From the NCBI GenBank assembly GCA_009377395.1, contig WHUB01000021.1, positions 1 through 54,775 on the forward strand: a stretch of 54,775 nt of DNA, read 5' to 3'. Position numbers and translations under genes: made by a program. Shown here in pieces: positions 26,865-36,307 of this stretch. The notes below the pieces were generated by a model that saw only the letters and a list, made by a program, of their open reading frames with translations, ran no database searches and was not told the DNA's origin. Each line of letters opens with the position of its first letter. Positions within the stretch are counted from its first letter, which is position 1. Source of the stretch: Actinophytocola sp. (GTDB lineage: Bacteria > Actinomycetota > Actinomycetes > Mycobacteriales > Pseudonocardiaceae).

Positions 26865-28268
26865 GTGACGAGGATCGTGATCATGGGTGGTGGCCCGGCA
26901 GGCTACGAGGCGGCCCTGGTCGCGGCCCAGCACGGCGCCGACGTCGCCGTCATCGAACGCGACGGCCTCGGCGGGGCGTGCGTCCTGTACGACTGCGTGC
27001 CGTCGAAGACGTTCATCGCCTCCTCGGGCGCGCGGGCGAGCCTGCACAGCATGGCCGAGCTGGGCGTCGACATCGACTCCGACAAGGTGCGGATCGAGAA
27101 CCACGTCGTACACGGCCGGGTGAAGGGCCTCGCGTTGGCGCAGTCGGCCGACATCAGGGCGCGGGTGCAGCGCGAGGGCGTCCGGGTGATCCCGGGCACC
27201 GCCCGTTTCTGCGACGCCGAGCCCGGGCTCGCCGTTCACCAGGTCGCCGTCGACAAGGCGGACGGCTCGCAGGAGGTGTTGACCGCCGACGTCGTCCTCA
27301 TCGCGACCGGCGGGACGCCCAGGGTGCTGCCCGGCGCGGTGCCCGACGGCGAGCGCATCCTCGACTGGCGCCAGCTCTACGACCTCCCCGAGCTGCCGGA
27401 ACACCTCGTCGTCATCGGCTCCGGCGTGACCGGCGCCGAGTTCGCCTCCGCCTACACCGAGCTGGGCGTGAAGGTCACGGTGGTCTCCAGCCGCGACCGC
27501 ATCATGCCGCACGAGGACGCCGACGCCGCCGCCGTGCTGGAGGAGGTCTTCAGCCGCCACGGCGCGACGCTGGCCAAGCACGCCCGCGCCGACCGGGTCG
27601 ACCGCATCGACGGCGGCGTGATCGTCCATCTCACGGACGGCCGCACGATCGAGGCCAGCCACGCGCTGATGACCGTCGGCTCGGTGCCGAATACCCGCGA
27701 CCTCGGCCTCGACGCGGTCGGGCTGGACACCACCGAGGCCGGCCACATCCCGGTCGACCGGGTGTCCCGCACCAAGATTGCCGGAATCTACGCCGCCGGT
27801 GACTGCACCGGCGTGCTGCCGCTCGCGTCGGTGGCGAGCATGCAGGGCCGCATCGCGATGTGGCACGCGCTCGGCGAAGGCGTCAGCCCGATCAAGCTCA
27901 AGACCGTCGCCGCGAACGTGTTCACCCACCCGGAGATCGCCACGGTCGGCATCAGCCAGTCCGCGATCGACGCCGGTGAGGTGCCCGCCCGCACCATCAT
28001 GCTGCCGCTGTCGACCAATGCCCGCGCGAAGATGGAAGGCGTGCGGCACGGGTTCGTCAAGCTGTTCTGCCGCCCCGCGACCGGTGTCGTCATCGGCGGC
28101 GTCGTGGTGGCACCGACCGCGAGCGAGCTGATCCTGCCGATCGCGCTCGCCGTGCAGCACCAGCTCACCGTCGACCACCTGGCGCTGACGTTCTCGGTGT
28201 ACCCGTCGCTGTCGGGCTCGATCACCGAGGCCGCGCGGCAGCTCATGCGACACGACGACCTCGACTGA
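26865..28268 (+). CDS. lpdA: NAD(P)H-quinone reductase / lipoamide-dehydrogenase paralogue LpdA
   Basis: A 467-residue flavoprotein disulfide reductase. It has the FAD motif GGGPAGYEAA at the N-terminus, the NAD(P) motif GSGVTGAEFASA near residue 185 and the FAD contact GIYAAGDC near 310. GTG at 26865 follows GAGGAG. It closely resembles M. tuberculosis LpdA (Rv3303c), a quinone reductase without lipoamide dehydrogenase activity. The active-site stretch GACVLYDCVPSK has both cysteines in CxxxxC spacing. The C-terminal motif that normally carries the catalytic His (HPT-type) instead reads YPSLSGS. The start lies 50 nt from the divergent gene. Confidence 0.9.
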   Translation: MTRIVIMGGGPAGYEAALVAAQHGADVAVIERDGLGGACVLYDCVPSKTFIASSGARASLHSMAELGVDIDSDKVRIENHVVHGRVKGLALAQSADIRARVQREGVRVIPGTARFCDAEPGLAVHQVAVDKADGSQEVLTADVVLIATGGTPRVLPGAVPDGERILDWRQLYDLPELPEHLVVIGSGVTGAEFASAYTELGVKVTVVSSRDRIMPHEDADAAAVLEEVFSRHGATLAKHARADRVDRIDGGVIVHLTDGRTIEASHALMTVGSVPNTRDLGLDAVGLDTTEAGHIPVDRVSRTKIAGIYAAGDCTGVLPLASVASMQGRIAMWHALGEGVSPIKLKTVAANVFTHPEIATVGISQSAIDAGEVPARTIMLPLSTNARAKMEGVRHGFVKLFCRPATGVVIGGVVVAPTASELILPIALAVQHQLTVDHLALTFSVYPSLSGSITEAARQLMRHDDLD

Positions 28269-28324
28269 CGGAAATTGTCGGTGCCGTGGTGCATACTGAG
28301 CCGCACAAGAGATCAGTGACTCAC

Positions 28325-28342
28325 GGGGCGGAGAAGCGCCCC
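28325..28342. terminator. Hairpin between convergent lpdA and glpK
   Basis: GGGGCG (28325-28330) and CGCCCC (28337-28342) form a 6-bp GC stem with a GAGAAG loop, one base past the glpK stop codon. It could end both converging transcripts; no T-run is present. Confidence 0.5.
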
Positions 28343-28343
28343 T

Positions 28344-29849
28344 CTACTCGATCCAGTCGAAGGTCTTGGTGACGGCCTTCTTCCAGTTGTGGTACTCGCG
28401 GGCCCTGCGGTCCTCGGCCATCGACGGCTCCCATCGCGTGTCCTCGGCCCAGTTCGCGCGAATGTCGTCCTCGCTGTCCCAGAACCCGACGGCGAGCCCC
28501 GCGGCGTAGGCGGCGCCGAGCGCGGTCGTCTCGTTGACGACCGGCCGGATGACGGGCACGCCGAGGATGTCGGCCTGGAACTGCATCAGCAGCTCGTTGA
28601 CGACCATGCCGCCGTCCACCTTGAGATGGGTGAGGGCGACGCCGGAGTCGGCGTTCATGGCGTCGATGACCTCCCGCGTCTGGAACGCGGTGGCCTCGAG
28701 CACGGCGCGGGCGAGGTGACCGCGGTTGATGTAGCGGGTGAGGCCGACGATGGCGCCGCGCGCGTCGGAGCGCCAGTAGGGTGCGAACAGCCCGGAGAAG
28801 GCGGGCACGAAGTAGGCGCCGCCGTTGTCCTCGACGGTGCGGGCCTGCGCCTCGATCTCGGCGGCGTCGGTGATGACGCCGAGGTTGTCGCGCAGCCACT
28901 GCACCAGCGAGCCGGTGACCGCGATGGCCCCCTCGAGGGCGTAGACGGGGGTGGCGTCGCCGAGCTGGTAGCAGACGGTGGTGAGCAGGCCGTTGCGGGA
29001 GAGCACCTTCTCGGTGCCGGTGTTGAGCAGCACGAAGTTGCCGGTGCCGTAGGTGTTCTTCGCCTCGCCGACGTCGAGGCACGCCTGCCCGAACGTCGCC
29101 GCCTGCTGGTCGCCGAGGATCCCGGCGATCGGCACACCGGCGAGCGGGCCGGACCCGCGCACGCTGCCGTAGGTCTCGGCGGAGGAGCGAATCTCGGGCA
29201 GCATCGCCAGCGGGACGCCCATCTCGGCGGCGACGTCGCTGTCCCAGTGCAGTGTGTCCAGGTCCATCAGCAGGGTGCGGGAGGCGTTGGTCGGGTCGGT
29301 GACGTGAATGCCGCCGTCGGTGCCGCCGGTGAGGTTCCACAGCAGCCAGCTGTCGATGGTGCCGAACAGCAGCTCACCCGCCTCGGCGCGTTCCCGCGCG
29401 CCGTCGACGCTGGCCAGGATCCAGGCGATCTTGGGGCCGGAGAAGTAGGTCGCCAGCGGCAGCCCGGTGCGCTCGCGGTAGCGCTCCTGACCGCCGCCGC
29501 GCTCGCCGAGCTCGGCGGCGATGGCGTCGGTGCGGGTGTCCTGCCAGACGATGGCGTTGTGGACCGGCTCGCCGGTGGTGCGGTCCCACACCACCGTCGT
29601 CTCACGCTGGTTGGTGATGCCGATGGCGGCGATGTCACCGGCAGGCACACCGGCCTCGGCCATCGCACCGGCGACGACCGCGTTGGTGTTGGCCCAGATC
29701 TCGGCCGGGTCGTGCTCCACCCAGCCGGGCTGGGGCAGGTGCTGGGTGTGCTCGCGCTGGTCAACGGCGACGACGCTGCCCGAGTGATCGAAGATCATCG
29801 CACGAGTGGAGGTGGTGCCCTGGTCGATGGCGGCGACATAGGAGGCCAT
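28344..29849 (-). CDS. glpK: Glycerol kinase
   Basis: A 501-residue FGGY-family kinase of the usual length. The N-terminal ATP/substrate motif is [13 protein letters not shown], followed by [10 protein letters not shown] and the FGGY-type segments [12 protein letters not shown] and KNTYGTG. It phosphorylates glycerol to sn-glycerol 3-phosphate, which the divergent glpD product would oxidise. AAGGGAA precedes the ATG. No glpF transporter gene lies beside it. A MITE-like element begins only 25 nt upstream of the start and occupies most of its promoter region. Confidence 0.96.
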   Translation of the reverse strand: MASYVAAIDQGTTSTRAMIFDHSGSVVAVDQREHTQHLPQPGWVEHDPAEIWANTNAVVAGAMAEAGVPAGDIAAIGITNQRETTVVWDRTTGEPVHNAIVWQDTRTDAIAAELGERGGGQERYRERTGLPLATYFSGPKIAWILASVDGARERAEAGELLFGTIDSWLLWNLTGGTDGGIHVTDPTNASRTLLMDLDTLHWDSDVAAEMGVPLAMLPEIRSSAETYGSVRGSGPLAGVPIAGILGDQQAATFGQACLDVGEAKNTYGTGNFVLLNTGTEKVLSRNGLLTTVCYQLGDATPVYALEGAIAVTGSLVQWLRDNLGVITDAAEIEAQARTVEDNGGAYFVPAFSGLFAPYWRSDARGAIVGLTRYINRGHLARAVLEATAFQTREVIDAMNADSGVALTHLKVDGGMVVNELLMQFQADILGVPVIRPVVNETTALGAAYAAGLAVGFWDSEDDIRANWAEDTRWEPSMAEDRRAREYHNWKKAVTKTFDWIE

Positions 29850-29874
29850 GGGGTTCCCTTGTGGCGTCGGTGCT

Positions 29875-30036
29875 AGGCCGTGTCTCGCGGATCCGTGGTC
29901 GCGGTATCGGCGCCCAGATCGGCCGTGGCTGCGTTGTCGTCGTCGGCCATAGCTCCGCTATGGCCTTCCTCCTCCGCCTTGCTACGAACGATCTGGATCA
30001 CCGGTCCCATCGACCGAGATCCACGAGACACGGCCT
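29875..30036. mobile_element. MITE-like element in the glpK-glpD intergenic region
   Basis: A 162-bp element is bounded by 19-base inverted repeats: AGGCCGTGTCTCGCGGATC at 29875-29893 against the complement of 30018-30036, with one mismatch and weaker similarity continuing inward. In the centre GGCCATAGC and GCTATGGCC (29945-29965) form a perfect 9-bp hairpin with a 3-nt loop. There is no transposase gene inside. No clear target duplication was seen at the edges (CTA against TGA). Autonomous partner and family are not identified. Confidence 0.65.
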
Positions 30037-30105
30037 GACGGCGGGTGCTGATCAACGACGGTACCGTGACACCAACGGCTCGGCCCACGGCGAGAGGAGG
30101 GCGTG

Positions 30106-31833
30106 GTGGCCGCTGACCTCCCGACGATCGGCACCCTCGGCGTGGCCGAACGCGAGCGGGCGTGGCAGCGCCTCGGCGACGAGCACTTCGACCTCGTGGT
30201 GATCGGCGGCGGCGTTGTGGGCGCCGGGACCGCGCTCGACGCGGCGACGCGCGGGCTGCGCGTCGCCCTGGTCGAGGCGCGCGACCTCGCCGCGGGCACG
30301 TCGAGCCGGTCGAGCAAGCTGTTCCACGGCGGGCTCCGCTACCTGGAACAGCTGGAGTTCTCGCTGGTGCGGGAGGCCCTCGCAGAGCGGGAGCTGATGC
30401 TGACACGGCTGGCGCCACATCTGGTCAAGCCGGTCAGCTTCCTCTACCCTCTCGGCCATCGGATCTGGGAGCGCCCGTACACCGCCGCCGGGCTGTTCCT
30501 CTACGACCGCATGGGTGGCGCGCGCTCGGTGCCCGGGCAGAAGCACCTGACCAAGGCCGGGGCGCTGCGGATGGTGCCCGCGCTCAAGCGGGACGCGCTG
30601 ATCGGCGGCATCCGCTACTACGACGCGCAGACCGACGACGCCCGCCACACCATGATGCTCGCCCGCACCGCGGCCCATTACGGCGCGGTGGTGCGGACGT
30701 CAACACAGGTCGTGGACTTCCGGCACGAGGCGGACCGGGTGTCGGGGGTACGGGTGCGCGACGTCGAGGACGGCCGCGAAGCCGATGTGTCGGCCGGTGC
30801 GGTGATCAACTGCACCGGGGTGTGGACCGACGAGCTGCAGGGCATGTCCGGCAGCAGGGGCCGGTTCCGAGTGCGCGCGAGCAAGGGCGTGCACGTGGTC
30901 GTGCCGCGCGACCGGATCGTGTCGGACTCCGGGCTGATCCTGCGCACCGCGACCTCGGTGCTGTTCGTCATCCCGTGGCGGGCGCACTGGATCGTCGGCA
31001 CCACCGACACCGACTGGAACCTCGACCTCGCCCACCCCGCCGCGACCAAGGCCGACATCGACTACCTCCTCGACCAGGTCAACGCGGTGCTGACGACTCC
31101 GCTGACCCAGGACGACATCGAGGGCGTCTACGCCGGGCTGCGGCCGCTGCTGGCCGGGGAGAGCGAGGAGACGTCGAAGCTGTCGCGCGAGCACGCCGTG
31201 GCGCGACCGGCGCCTGGACTGGTGGCGATCGCGGGCGGGAAGTACACGACGTACCGGGTGATGGCGGCCGACGCCGTCGACGCCGCCGCGATCGACCTGC
31301 CGGGCAGGTTGCAGCCGTCGATCACCGACAAGGTGCCGCTGCTCGGGGCCGATGGCTACCACGCGCTGGTCAACCAGGTCGATCAGCTGGCGAGCAGGCA
31401 CGGCGTGCACCCGTACCGGCTGCGGCACCTGCTCGACCGCTACGGCTCGCTGGTACACGAGGTGCTCGGCGCGGCCGCCGACCGGCCCGACCTGCTGCGG
31501 CCGATCGCCGGCGCGCCGGACTATCTGCGCGTCGAGGCGGTGTACGCGGCCAGTCACGAGGGCGCGCTGCATCTGGACGACGTCCTCGCCAGGCGGATGC
31601 GGGTGTCCATCGAGTACCCGCATCGGGGCGTCGACTGCGCGCGGGAGGTGGCAGAGCTGGTCGCCGGGGTGCTCGGCTGGTCCGAAGAGGACATTGCGCG
31701 GGAGGTCGAGGTCTATGCGGCGCGGGTCGCCGCCGAGCGGGAGGCGCAGCAGCAGCCGAGCGACGAGGCCGCAGACAAACGCCGTCGCACCGCGCCGGAC
31801 GCCAGGACGGGCGTCGGCGGTGACGCGACCTAA
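30106..31833 (+). CDS. glpD: Aerobic glycerol-3-phosphate dehydrogenase
   Basis: A 575-residue FAD enzyme. The dinucleotide motif is VVIGGGVVGAGTALDAATRG near residue 30, followed by SSRSSKLFHGGLRYLE and the substrate-site strand WRAHWIVGTTDTDW. The C-terminal DAO_C region ends about residue 545, with a polar tail. It oxidises glycerol 3-phosphate to dihydroxyacetone phosphate and passes electrons to menaquinone at the membrane. The second of two adjacent GTGs (30106) is preferred because AGGAGG ends 5 nt before it. The last bases overlap the convergent acetyltransferase stop. Confidence 0.95.
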   Translation: MAADLPTIGTLGVAERERAWQRLGDEHFDLVVIGGGVVGAGTALDAATRGLRVALVEARDLAAGTSSRSSKLFHGGLRYLEQLEFSLVREALAERELMLTRLAPHLVKPVSFLYPLGHRIWERPYTAAGLFLYDRMGGARSVPGQKHLTKAGALRMVPALKRDALIGGIRYYDAQTDDARHTMMLARTAAHYGAVVRTSTQVVDFRHEADRVSGVRVRDVEDGREADVSAGAVINCTGVWTDELQGMSGSRGRFRVRASKGVHVVVPRDRIVSDSGLILRTATSVLFVIPWRAHWIVGTTDTDWNLDLAHPAATKADIDYLLDQVNAVLTTPLTQDDIEGVYAGLRPLLAGESEETSKLSREHAVARPAPGLVAIAGGKYTTYRVMAADAVDAAAIDLPGRLQPSITDKVPLLGADGYHALVNQVDQLASRHGVHPYRLRHLLDRYGSLVHEVLGAAADRPDLLRPIAGAPDYLRVEAVYAASHEGALHLDDVLARRMRVSIEYPHRGVDCAREVAELVAGVLGWSEEDIAREVEVYAARVAAEREAQQQPSDEAADKRRRTAPDARTGVGGDAT

Positions 31834-32336
31834 CCTCGCCTTGTCCAGCGCAGCGTGTCCGGGTCGTCGTCGCCGTCGCGGCTGAACCCGCACCGCTCGG
31901 CCAGCGCGGCGGCGGCCACGTCGCCTGCGCCGCACGTGGCGTCGACCCGCGTCAGACCGAGCGCGCCGAAGCCGAACCGGACGACCGTGCCGACTGCGGT
32001 GGTAGCGACGCCGCCCCGCCGCGCGTCCGGGTGGGTCCACGCCGTCAGCTCAGCCGTCTCCGCCGAGCCGAGGTCGAGCAGGACCTCGCCGATCAGCGCG
32101 CCGGTGGTCGGCTCCGCCACGCCCCAGGCGTAGCTGCGGTCGTCGCGCCAGCCCGCCGCGCACGCGTCGATGTAGCCGGTGGCGTCCTCGGTCGTGCGCA
32201 CGGCATGGCCGGGCAGGGCGCGCTGCATCGCCGGGTCGGCGAACGCGGCGAGCAGGGCGGGCCGGTCGTCGATGCGATCGTCGGCGCGAAGCTGACGCAG
32301 GTAGTAGCTGCCCGCGTTGATCTCGACGGGCTCCAC
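31830..32336 (-). CDS. GNAT-family N-acetyltransferase
   Basis: A 168-residue acetyltransferase of the RimJ/RimL type. Key parts are the N-terminal LRQLRADD strand, GALIGEVLLDL, the acetyl-CoA loop region ARRGGVATTAV and the late motif CGAGDVAAAALAERCGF. The acceptor is unknown; relatives modify ribosomal proteins, small molecules or antibiotics. It starts directly after the stop of the DUF1707 gene (no gap), so the two are probably co-expressed. Its stop overlaps the glpD stop. Confidence 0.86.
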   Translation of the reverse strand: MEPVEINAGSYYLRQLRADDRIDDRPALLAAFADPAMQRALPGHAVRTTEDATGYIDACAAGWRDDRSYAWGVAEPTTGALIGEVLLDLGSAETAELTAWTHPDARRGGVATTAVGTVVRFGFGALGLTRVDATCGAGDVAAAALAERCGFSRDGDDDPDTLRWTRRG

Positions 32337-32744
32337 TCAGCGCCTTCCCGGCCAGCAGCGACCGCCGCACGCTCCCGCGATCAGCAGCACGACGGGAATC
32401 AGCACCATCACGCCGATGCCGCGGGTGAGCAGGGCGACCCCGAGCAGCGCGATCACCGCGATCGGCACGATGCCGACGGGGAGCACCCAGGACGGCCTAC
32501 GTCGCGGTGCGTGGGGTCGCGCCGGTTCCGGTGGCTGCGGCCGCAGCGTCGCCGGACGTGGCTCCGGCAGGTCACTGAACACCGTGAGCAGCTCGCCCCG
32601 GGTCTTGGCGGTGGTGACGCGCGCGGTGCGGTCACCGTATTCGTCGATGTCCAACCTGCCGTCCCGCATGTGCGTGCCGAGCGCCTCGATGGCTTCCTCG
32701 CGCTCGGGATCGCTGATGCGGAACTCCGGCCGCTCTACCGTCAC
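32337..32744 (-). CDS. DUF1707-domain membrane protein
   Basis: A 135-residue protein. Residues 6-60 match the DUF1707 (SHOCT-like) pattern: RISDPEREEAIEAL, GRLDIDEYGDRTARV and TRGELLTVFSDLP. A Pro/Arg-rich linker and two closely spaced hydrophobic segments follow (about 92-128), then GACGGRCWPG with a Cys pair. The family is common in actinomycetes and usually membrane-associated; its role is unknown. GTG at 32744 is preceded by TACCAT at 6 nt, so translation is probably leaderless. Confidence 0.8.
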   Translation of the reverse strand: MTVERPEFRISDPEREEAIEALGTHMRDGRLDIDEYGDRTARVTTAKTRGELLTVFSDLPEPRPATLRPQPPEPARPHAPRRRPSWVLPVGIVPIAVIALLGVALLTRGIGVMVLIPVVLLIAGACGGRCWPGRR

Positions 32745-32750
32745 ACCTCG

Positions 32751-32756
32751 ATGGTA
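32751..32756 (-). promoter_or_regulatory. -10 box of DUF1707 gene, leaderless type
   Basis: TACCAT on the minus strand lies 6 nt before the GTG at 32744. A GAGGT within the spacer is too close to the start to act as a normal ribosome site. Confidence 0.5.
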
Positions 32757-32774
32757 CGGCCTTCGCGGGCGAAG

Positions 32775-34562
32775 TCAGTCCTTGATCTCGAAGAGCACGG
32801 CGCCCTGGCTGACGGTGGAGCCGATCTCGCAGGACAACCCGGTGATGGTGCCGGACTTGTGGGCGTTGACCGGGTTCTCCATCTTCATCGCCTCGAGCAC
32901 GACGACCAGCTCACCCTCCTCGACCTGCTGGCCGTCCTCGATCGGCAGCTTCACGATGGTGCCCTGCATCGGCGCGGTCACCGCGTCGCCGGATACCGAC
33001 GCCTTCTTGCCGCCACCGCGCTTGCGCGGCTTGGCCTTCGCGGCGCCGCCGTTGCCCGCGCCGCCGCCGATCGCGAAGTCGCCGGGCAGCGACACCTCGA
33101 GCCGCCTTCCGCCGACCTCGACGACGACGGTCTGCCGCTCGGCCTGCTCCTCGTCGGCCGGCTCGCCGCCGGTGAACGGCTCGACCGTGTTCTCCCACTC
33201 GGTCTCGATCCAGCGGGTGTGCACCGTGAAGCCGTCCTCGGCGGTGAACGCCGGGTCACGCACGATCAGCCGGTGGAACGGCAACACCGTCGCCAGGCCG
33301 TCGGCGACCATCTCGTCCAGCGCGCGGCGGCTGCGCTCGAGCGCGTTCTGCCGGTCGGAGCCGGTGACAATCAGCTTCGCGAGCATCGAGTCGAACTGGC
33401 CACCGATCACGCTGCCGTCCTCGACCCCGGCGTCGACCCGCACGCCCGGTCCGCTCGGCGCGACGAACCGGGTGACGGTGCCGGGCGCGGGTAGGAAGTT
33501 GCGGCCGGCGTCCTCGCCGTTGATGCGGAACTCGATCGAATGGCCGCGCGGCTCGGGGTCCTCGGTGAACCGCAGCTTCTCGCCCGCCGCGATGCGGAAC
33601 TGCTCCCGCACCAGGTCGATCCCGGTGGTCTCCTCCGACACCGGGTGCTCCACCTGCAACCGGGTGTTGACCTCGAGGAACGAGATCGTGCCGTCCTGGC
33701 CGACCAAGTACTCGACGGTACCCGCGCCGGAGTAGCCCGCCTCGGCGCAGATCGCCTTGGCCGAGGAGTGGATGCGGCCGCGCTGCTCGTCGGTCAGGAA
33801 CGGGGCGGGCGCCTCCTCGACCAGCTTCTGGTGCCTGCGCTGCAACGAGCAGTCGCGGGTGCCGACGACGATGACGTTGCCGTGCTTGTCGGCGAGCACC
33901 TGCGCCTCGACGTGGCGCGGCCGGTCGAGGTAGCGCTCGACGAAGCACTCGCCCCGGCCGAACGCCGCGACTGCCTCACGGGTGGCAGACTCGAACAGCT
34001 CCGGGATCTCCTCGATGGTGCGCGCGACCTTCAGCCCGCGACCACCACCGCCGAACGCCGCCTTGATCGCGACCGGCACGCCGTGCTGCTTGGCGAACTC
34101 GACGATCTCCTCGGCCGACTCGGCGGGGTCCTTGGTGCCCGGCACCAGCGGGGCGTTGGCGCGCTCGGCGATGTGGCGGGCGGTGACCTTGTCACCGAGG
34201 TCGCGGATGGCCTGCGGCGACGGCCCGATCCAGGTGAGCTCGGCGTCGATGACTGCCTGCGCGAAGTCGGCGTTCTCGGAGAGGAAGCCGTAGCCGGGGT
34301 GCACCGCGTCGGCGCCGGAGCGCTTGGCGACGTCGAGCAGCTTGTCGAACACCAGGTACGACTCGGCGGCCGTCGCCCCGCCGAGGGCGAACGCCTCGTC
34401 GGCGAGCCGGACGAACGGGGCGTCCCGGTCGGGGTCGGCGTACACTGCGACAGTGCTGATTCCGGCGTCCTTGGCGGCGCGGATGACTCGGACGGCGATC
34501 TCGCCCCGGTTCGCGATCAAGATCTTGGTCAGGGAACCGGTCGCCGCTGCTGTCTCGGGCAC
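32775..34562 (-). CDS. accA3: Acyl-CoA carboxylase alpha chain (biotin carboxylase + biotin carrier)
   Basis: A 595-residue biotin carboxylase/BCCP fusion. The N-terminal domain starts [18 protein letters not shown], the ATP-grasp glycine loop is GGGGRGLKV, and [14 protein letters not shown] is the catalytic core. A linker rich in Gly/Lys leads to the carrier domain with EAMKM, where Lys near residue 561 is biotinylated. GTG at 34562 has a near-perfect AAGGAGGT; a longer start at 34592 would read through this ribosome site. It supplies carboxybiotin to AccD5, with AccE, for propionyl-/acetyl-CoA carboxylation. Cognate beta and epsilon genes lie 3-5 kb away. Confidence 0.95.
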   Translation of the reverse strand: MPETAAATGSLTKILIANRGEIAVRVIRAAKDAGISTVAVYADPDRDAPFVRLADEAFALGGATAAESYLVFDKLLDVAKRSGADAVHPGYGFLSENADFAQAVIDAELTWIGPSPQAIRDLGDKVTARHIAERANAPLVPGTKDPAESAEEIVEFAKQHGVPVAIKAAFGGGGRGLKVARTIEEIPELFESATREAVAAFGRGECFVERYLDRPRHVEAQVLADKHGNVIVVGTRDCSLQRRHQKLVEEAPAPFLTDEQRGRIHSSAKAICAEAGYSGAGTVEYLVGQDGTISFLEVNTRLQVEHPVSEETTGIDLVREQFRIAAGEKLRFTEDPEPRGHSIEFRINGEDAGRNFLPAPGTVTRFVAPSGPGVRVDAGVEDGSVIGGQFDSMLAKLIVTGSDRQNALERSRRALDEMVADGLATVLPFHRLIVRDPAFTAEDGFTVHTRWIETEWENTVEPFTGGEPADEEQAERQTVVVEVGGRRLEVSLPGDFAIGGGAGNGGAAKAKPRKRGGGKKASVSGDAVTAPMQGTIVKLPIEDGQQVEEGELVVVLEAMKMENPVNAHKSGTITGLSCEIGSTVSQGAVLFEIKD

Positions 34563-34780
34563 ACCTACCTCCTTGTCGACGGGCCGCGCCATGGCCTACC
34601 GCCAGTCGATGCGGGAAACAATGGCCTTGGGGCAGTTTACGGATTCGACGCGCCGTTGTGACGAGAGCCGTCTCACGTTTGGCTGGCGCTATTCGCATTT
34701 CCCGGTCGTGTCGGGCCGGTATTCGCGCCGTTGGCATTACAGTCTGTGTTCAGCTGTCTCGCGAGCGCAGGGGGAATGCC

Positions 34781-35455
34781 GTGGCAACCCGGGCTTCGCG
34801 GCCGGTCGTCGTCACGGCCGTCGCCGCGCTTGTCGTCATCGTGCTCGCGCTGACGGCTGCCCTGACGTTGCGGCTGCAACGGGACGCTGCCCTGGCCGCC
34901 GATCGCATCGGACCGGCCGTCGCCACCGTTCCGGGCGATATGACCTGCGGAAACGGCCCGTGCGGTGTGCTGACCAGCACGCCGGTCGGTGACGTGACGG
35001 TCGAGTTGCTCGCCGGCGAGGGCGGTAAGCACGGCATGCTGCGTGTACTGGGCACCGGCACCGAAATCCTCCTCGAAACCGCGTTGTCCGATCTTGGCGC
35101 ACGACTGACGCAACACTCGTTGCTGTGCACGGAAGGTGACATCACGGCGTGTCTGGCGCGGGGTAGCACGAATCGGGGCCTGGTGGGGGAGGTCTTCGTC
35201 GCGCGCGGCGACAAATGGGAAGCCGTGGAACGCCCCTACGTCTCGACCGGCGGCTATCTCGACCTGATTCGGGCGGCGGGCGGTGATTCGCTCGACGTCG
35301 TGCTCGCGCGGCGACTCCGCTCCGGCGTCTCGCTCGAGGTCTTCGCGCTCGACGGGACGCCGCAGGGCTGCACCCGGGGCTACCGCGACCTCGCCCGGCT
35401 GCCGGGCTGGCCCGACGTGCACCTCGACGACACCCAGCTGCGGCCCTGCGACTAA
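34781..35455 (+). CDS. Membrane-anchored hypothetical protein
   Basis: A 224-residue protein with one N-terminal membrane helix (about residues 8-30) and the remainder presumably outside the cell. Cys pairs in DMTCGNGPCGV, LLCTEGDITACL and the C-terminal part (QGCTRGY, LRPCD) suggest disulfides. GTG at 34781 follows AGGGGGA. No domain is recognised. It is divergent from accA3 and convergent with a transglycosylase, overlapping that gene's stop by 4 nt. Function unknown. Confidence 0.7.
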   Translation: MATRASRPVVVTAVAALVVIVLALTAALTLRLQRDAALAADRIGPAVATVPGDMTCGNGPCGVLTSTPVGDVTVELLAGEGGKHGMLRVLGTGTEILLETALSDLGARLTQHSLLCTEGDITACLARGSTNRGLVGEVFVARGDKWEAVERPYVSTGGYLDLIRAAGGDSLDVVLARRLRSGVSLEVFALDGTPQGCTRGYRDLARLPGWPDVHLDDTQLRPCD

Positions 35456-36282
35456 GAGCCGTAGCCCTCTTTCAGCACGACGTCGCCGTGCGGAGTGCTG
35501 TAATAGACCTGCCAGCGGTGGTAGACGTCCAGGTAGTGGGGGTAGCGCCGCATCGCCTCCGCGTACGCGAGGATCGCCTCGACGTAGTGGTCGCTGTGGT
35601 TGTAGGCGTACAGCGCGCCGCGCAGGTCGCCCGGCGCGCCGCTGGCGGCGAGGTAGCGCGCCGCGGCCTGGATCGCGTCCCGTGGGGCGTCGATGTCGCC
35701 CCTGCCGTAGATCCGCCACGTCGCGGGCATGAACTGCATCGGGCCTTGCGCTCCGGCGGAGCTGTCGCCGTGGATGCGGCCGAACCGGGTCTCGACGAAG
35801 TTGATCGCCGCGAGCACCTGCCACGGCACGCCGAACTTCGCTTGCGCGGCGCCGTAGTAGCGGCGGAGTTCGCCGACCGGCGGTGGCGCTTCGATCCGCC
35901 AGTCGTCGGGGATTTTCGACGGTGCCGCCGACATGTGGTGCAGCTCGACGGCCGCGTGCAGGGTGAGGTCGTACGCCGCCCTGAGCCGCTTGGGCACGCG
36001 GGCGCGGACGTCGTCGCGCCAGCCGGGGTGTTCGGCCAGATCCCGGTAGACCCGTTGCTGACGATGGGCCCAGTGGGTGCGGTGGACGTCAGAGGTGCCG
36101 GGTTCTGCCAGCGCCCGCTCGGCGCGGGCGAGCGTGGCGGCCAGCCTCTCCTCCCTCGGCGGGGTGTCGGCGGGTTGGCTGGCCGGTGGGGCAGGTGGAG
36201 GCTCGGCAGGCGTCGCCCCGCAGCCCGCGAGCACGACGCAGGCCAATAGCGCCCCAGCCGATGCCCAGCGTGCCTTGCCCAT
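35452..36282 (-). CDS. Lytic transglycosylase lipoprotein (SLT domain)
   Basis: A 276-residue protein. The signal peptide has a lipobox VLAGC (Cys21), followed by a Pro-rich spacer. The C-terminal half is an SLT/MltB-like domain: INFVETRFG carries the catalytic Glu, then GAQGPMQFMPATW and the LYAYNHSDHYV groove motif. It would cleave peptidoglycan glycan strands at the cell surface. The ATG is preceded by TATCCT at 7 nt and has no Shine-Dalgarno sequence. Family assignment is firm; its physiological role (growth, secretion or division) is not shown. Confidence 0.9.
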   Translation of the reverse strand: MGKARWASAGALLACVVLAGCGATPAEPPPAPPASQPADTPPREERLAATLARAERALAEPGTSDVHRTHWAHRQQRVYRDLAEHPGWRDDVRARVPKRLRAAYDLTLHAAVELHHMSAAPSKIPDDWRIEAPPPVGELRRYYGAAQAKFGVPWQVLAAINFVETRFGRIHGDSSAGAQGPMQFMPATWRIYGRGDIDAPRDAIQAAARYLAASGAPGDLRGALYAYNHSDHYVEAILAYAEAMRRYPHYLDVYHRWQVYYSTPHGDVVLKEGYGS

Positions 36283-36289
36283 CAGCGCG

Positions 36290-36295
36290 AGGATA
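36290..36295 (-). promoter_or_regulatory. -10 box of transglycosylase gene, leaderless type
   Basis: TATCCT on the minus strand lies 7 nt before the ATG at 36282. The Maf gene ends of the neighbouring operon lie just upstream, so this would be an internal or separate promoter. Confidence 0.5.
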
Positions 36296-36307
36296 GGCGG
36301 TGCCCGC

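Noticed and set aside
29873..30418. Antisense frame covering the MITE-like element
   Set aside because: It crosses the element and the glpD 5' end without ribosome site or homology; the inverted repeats explain the sequence better.
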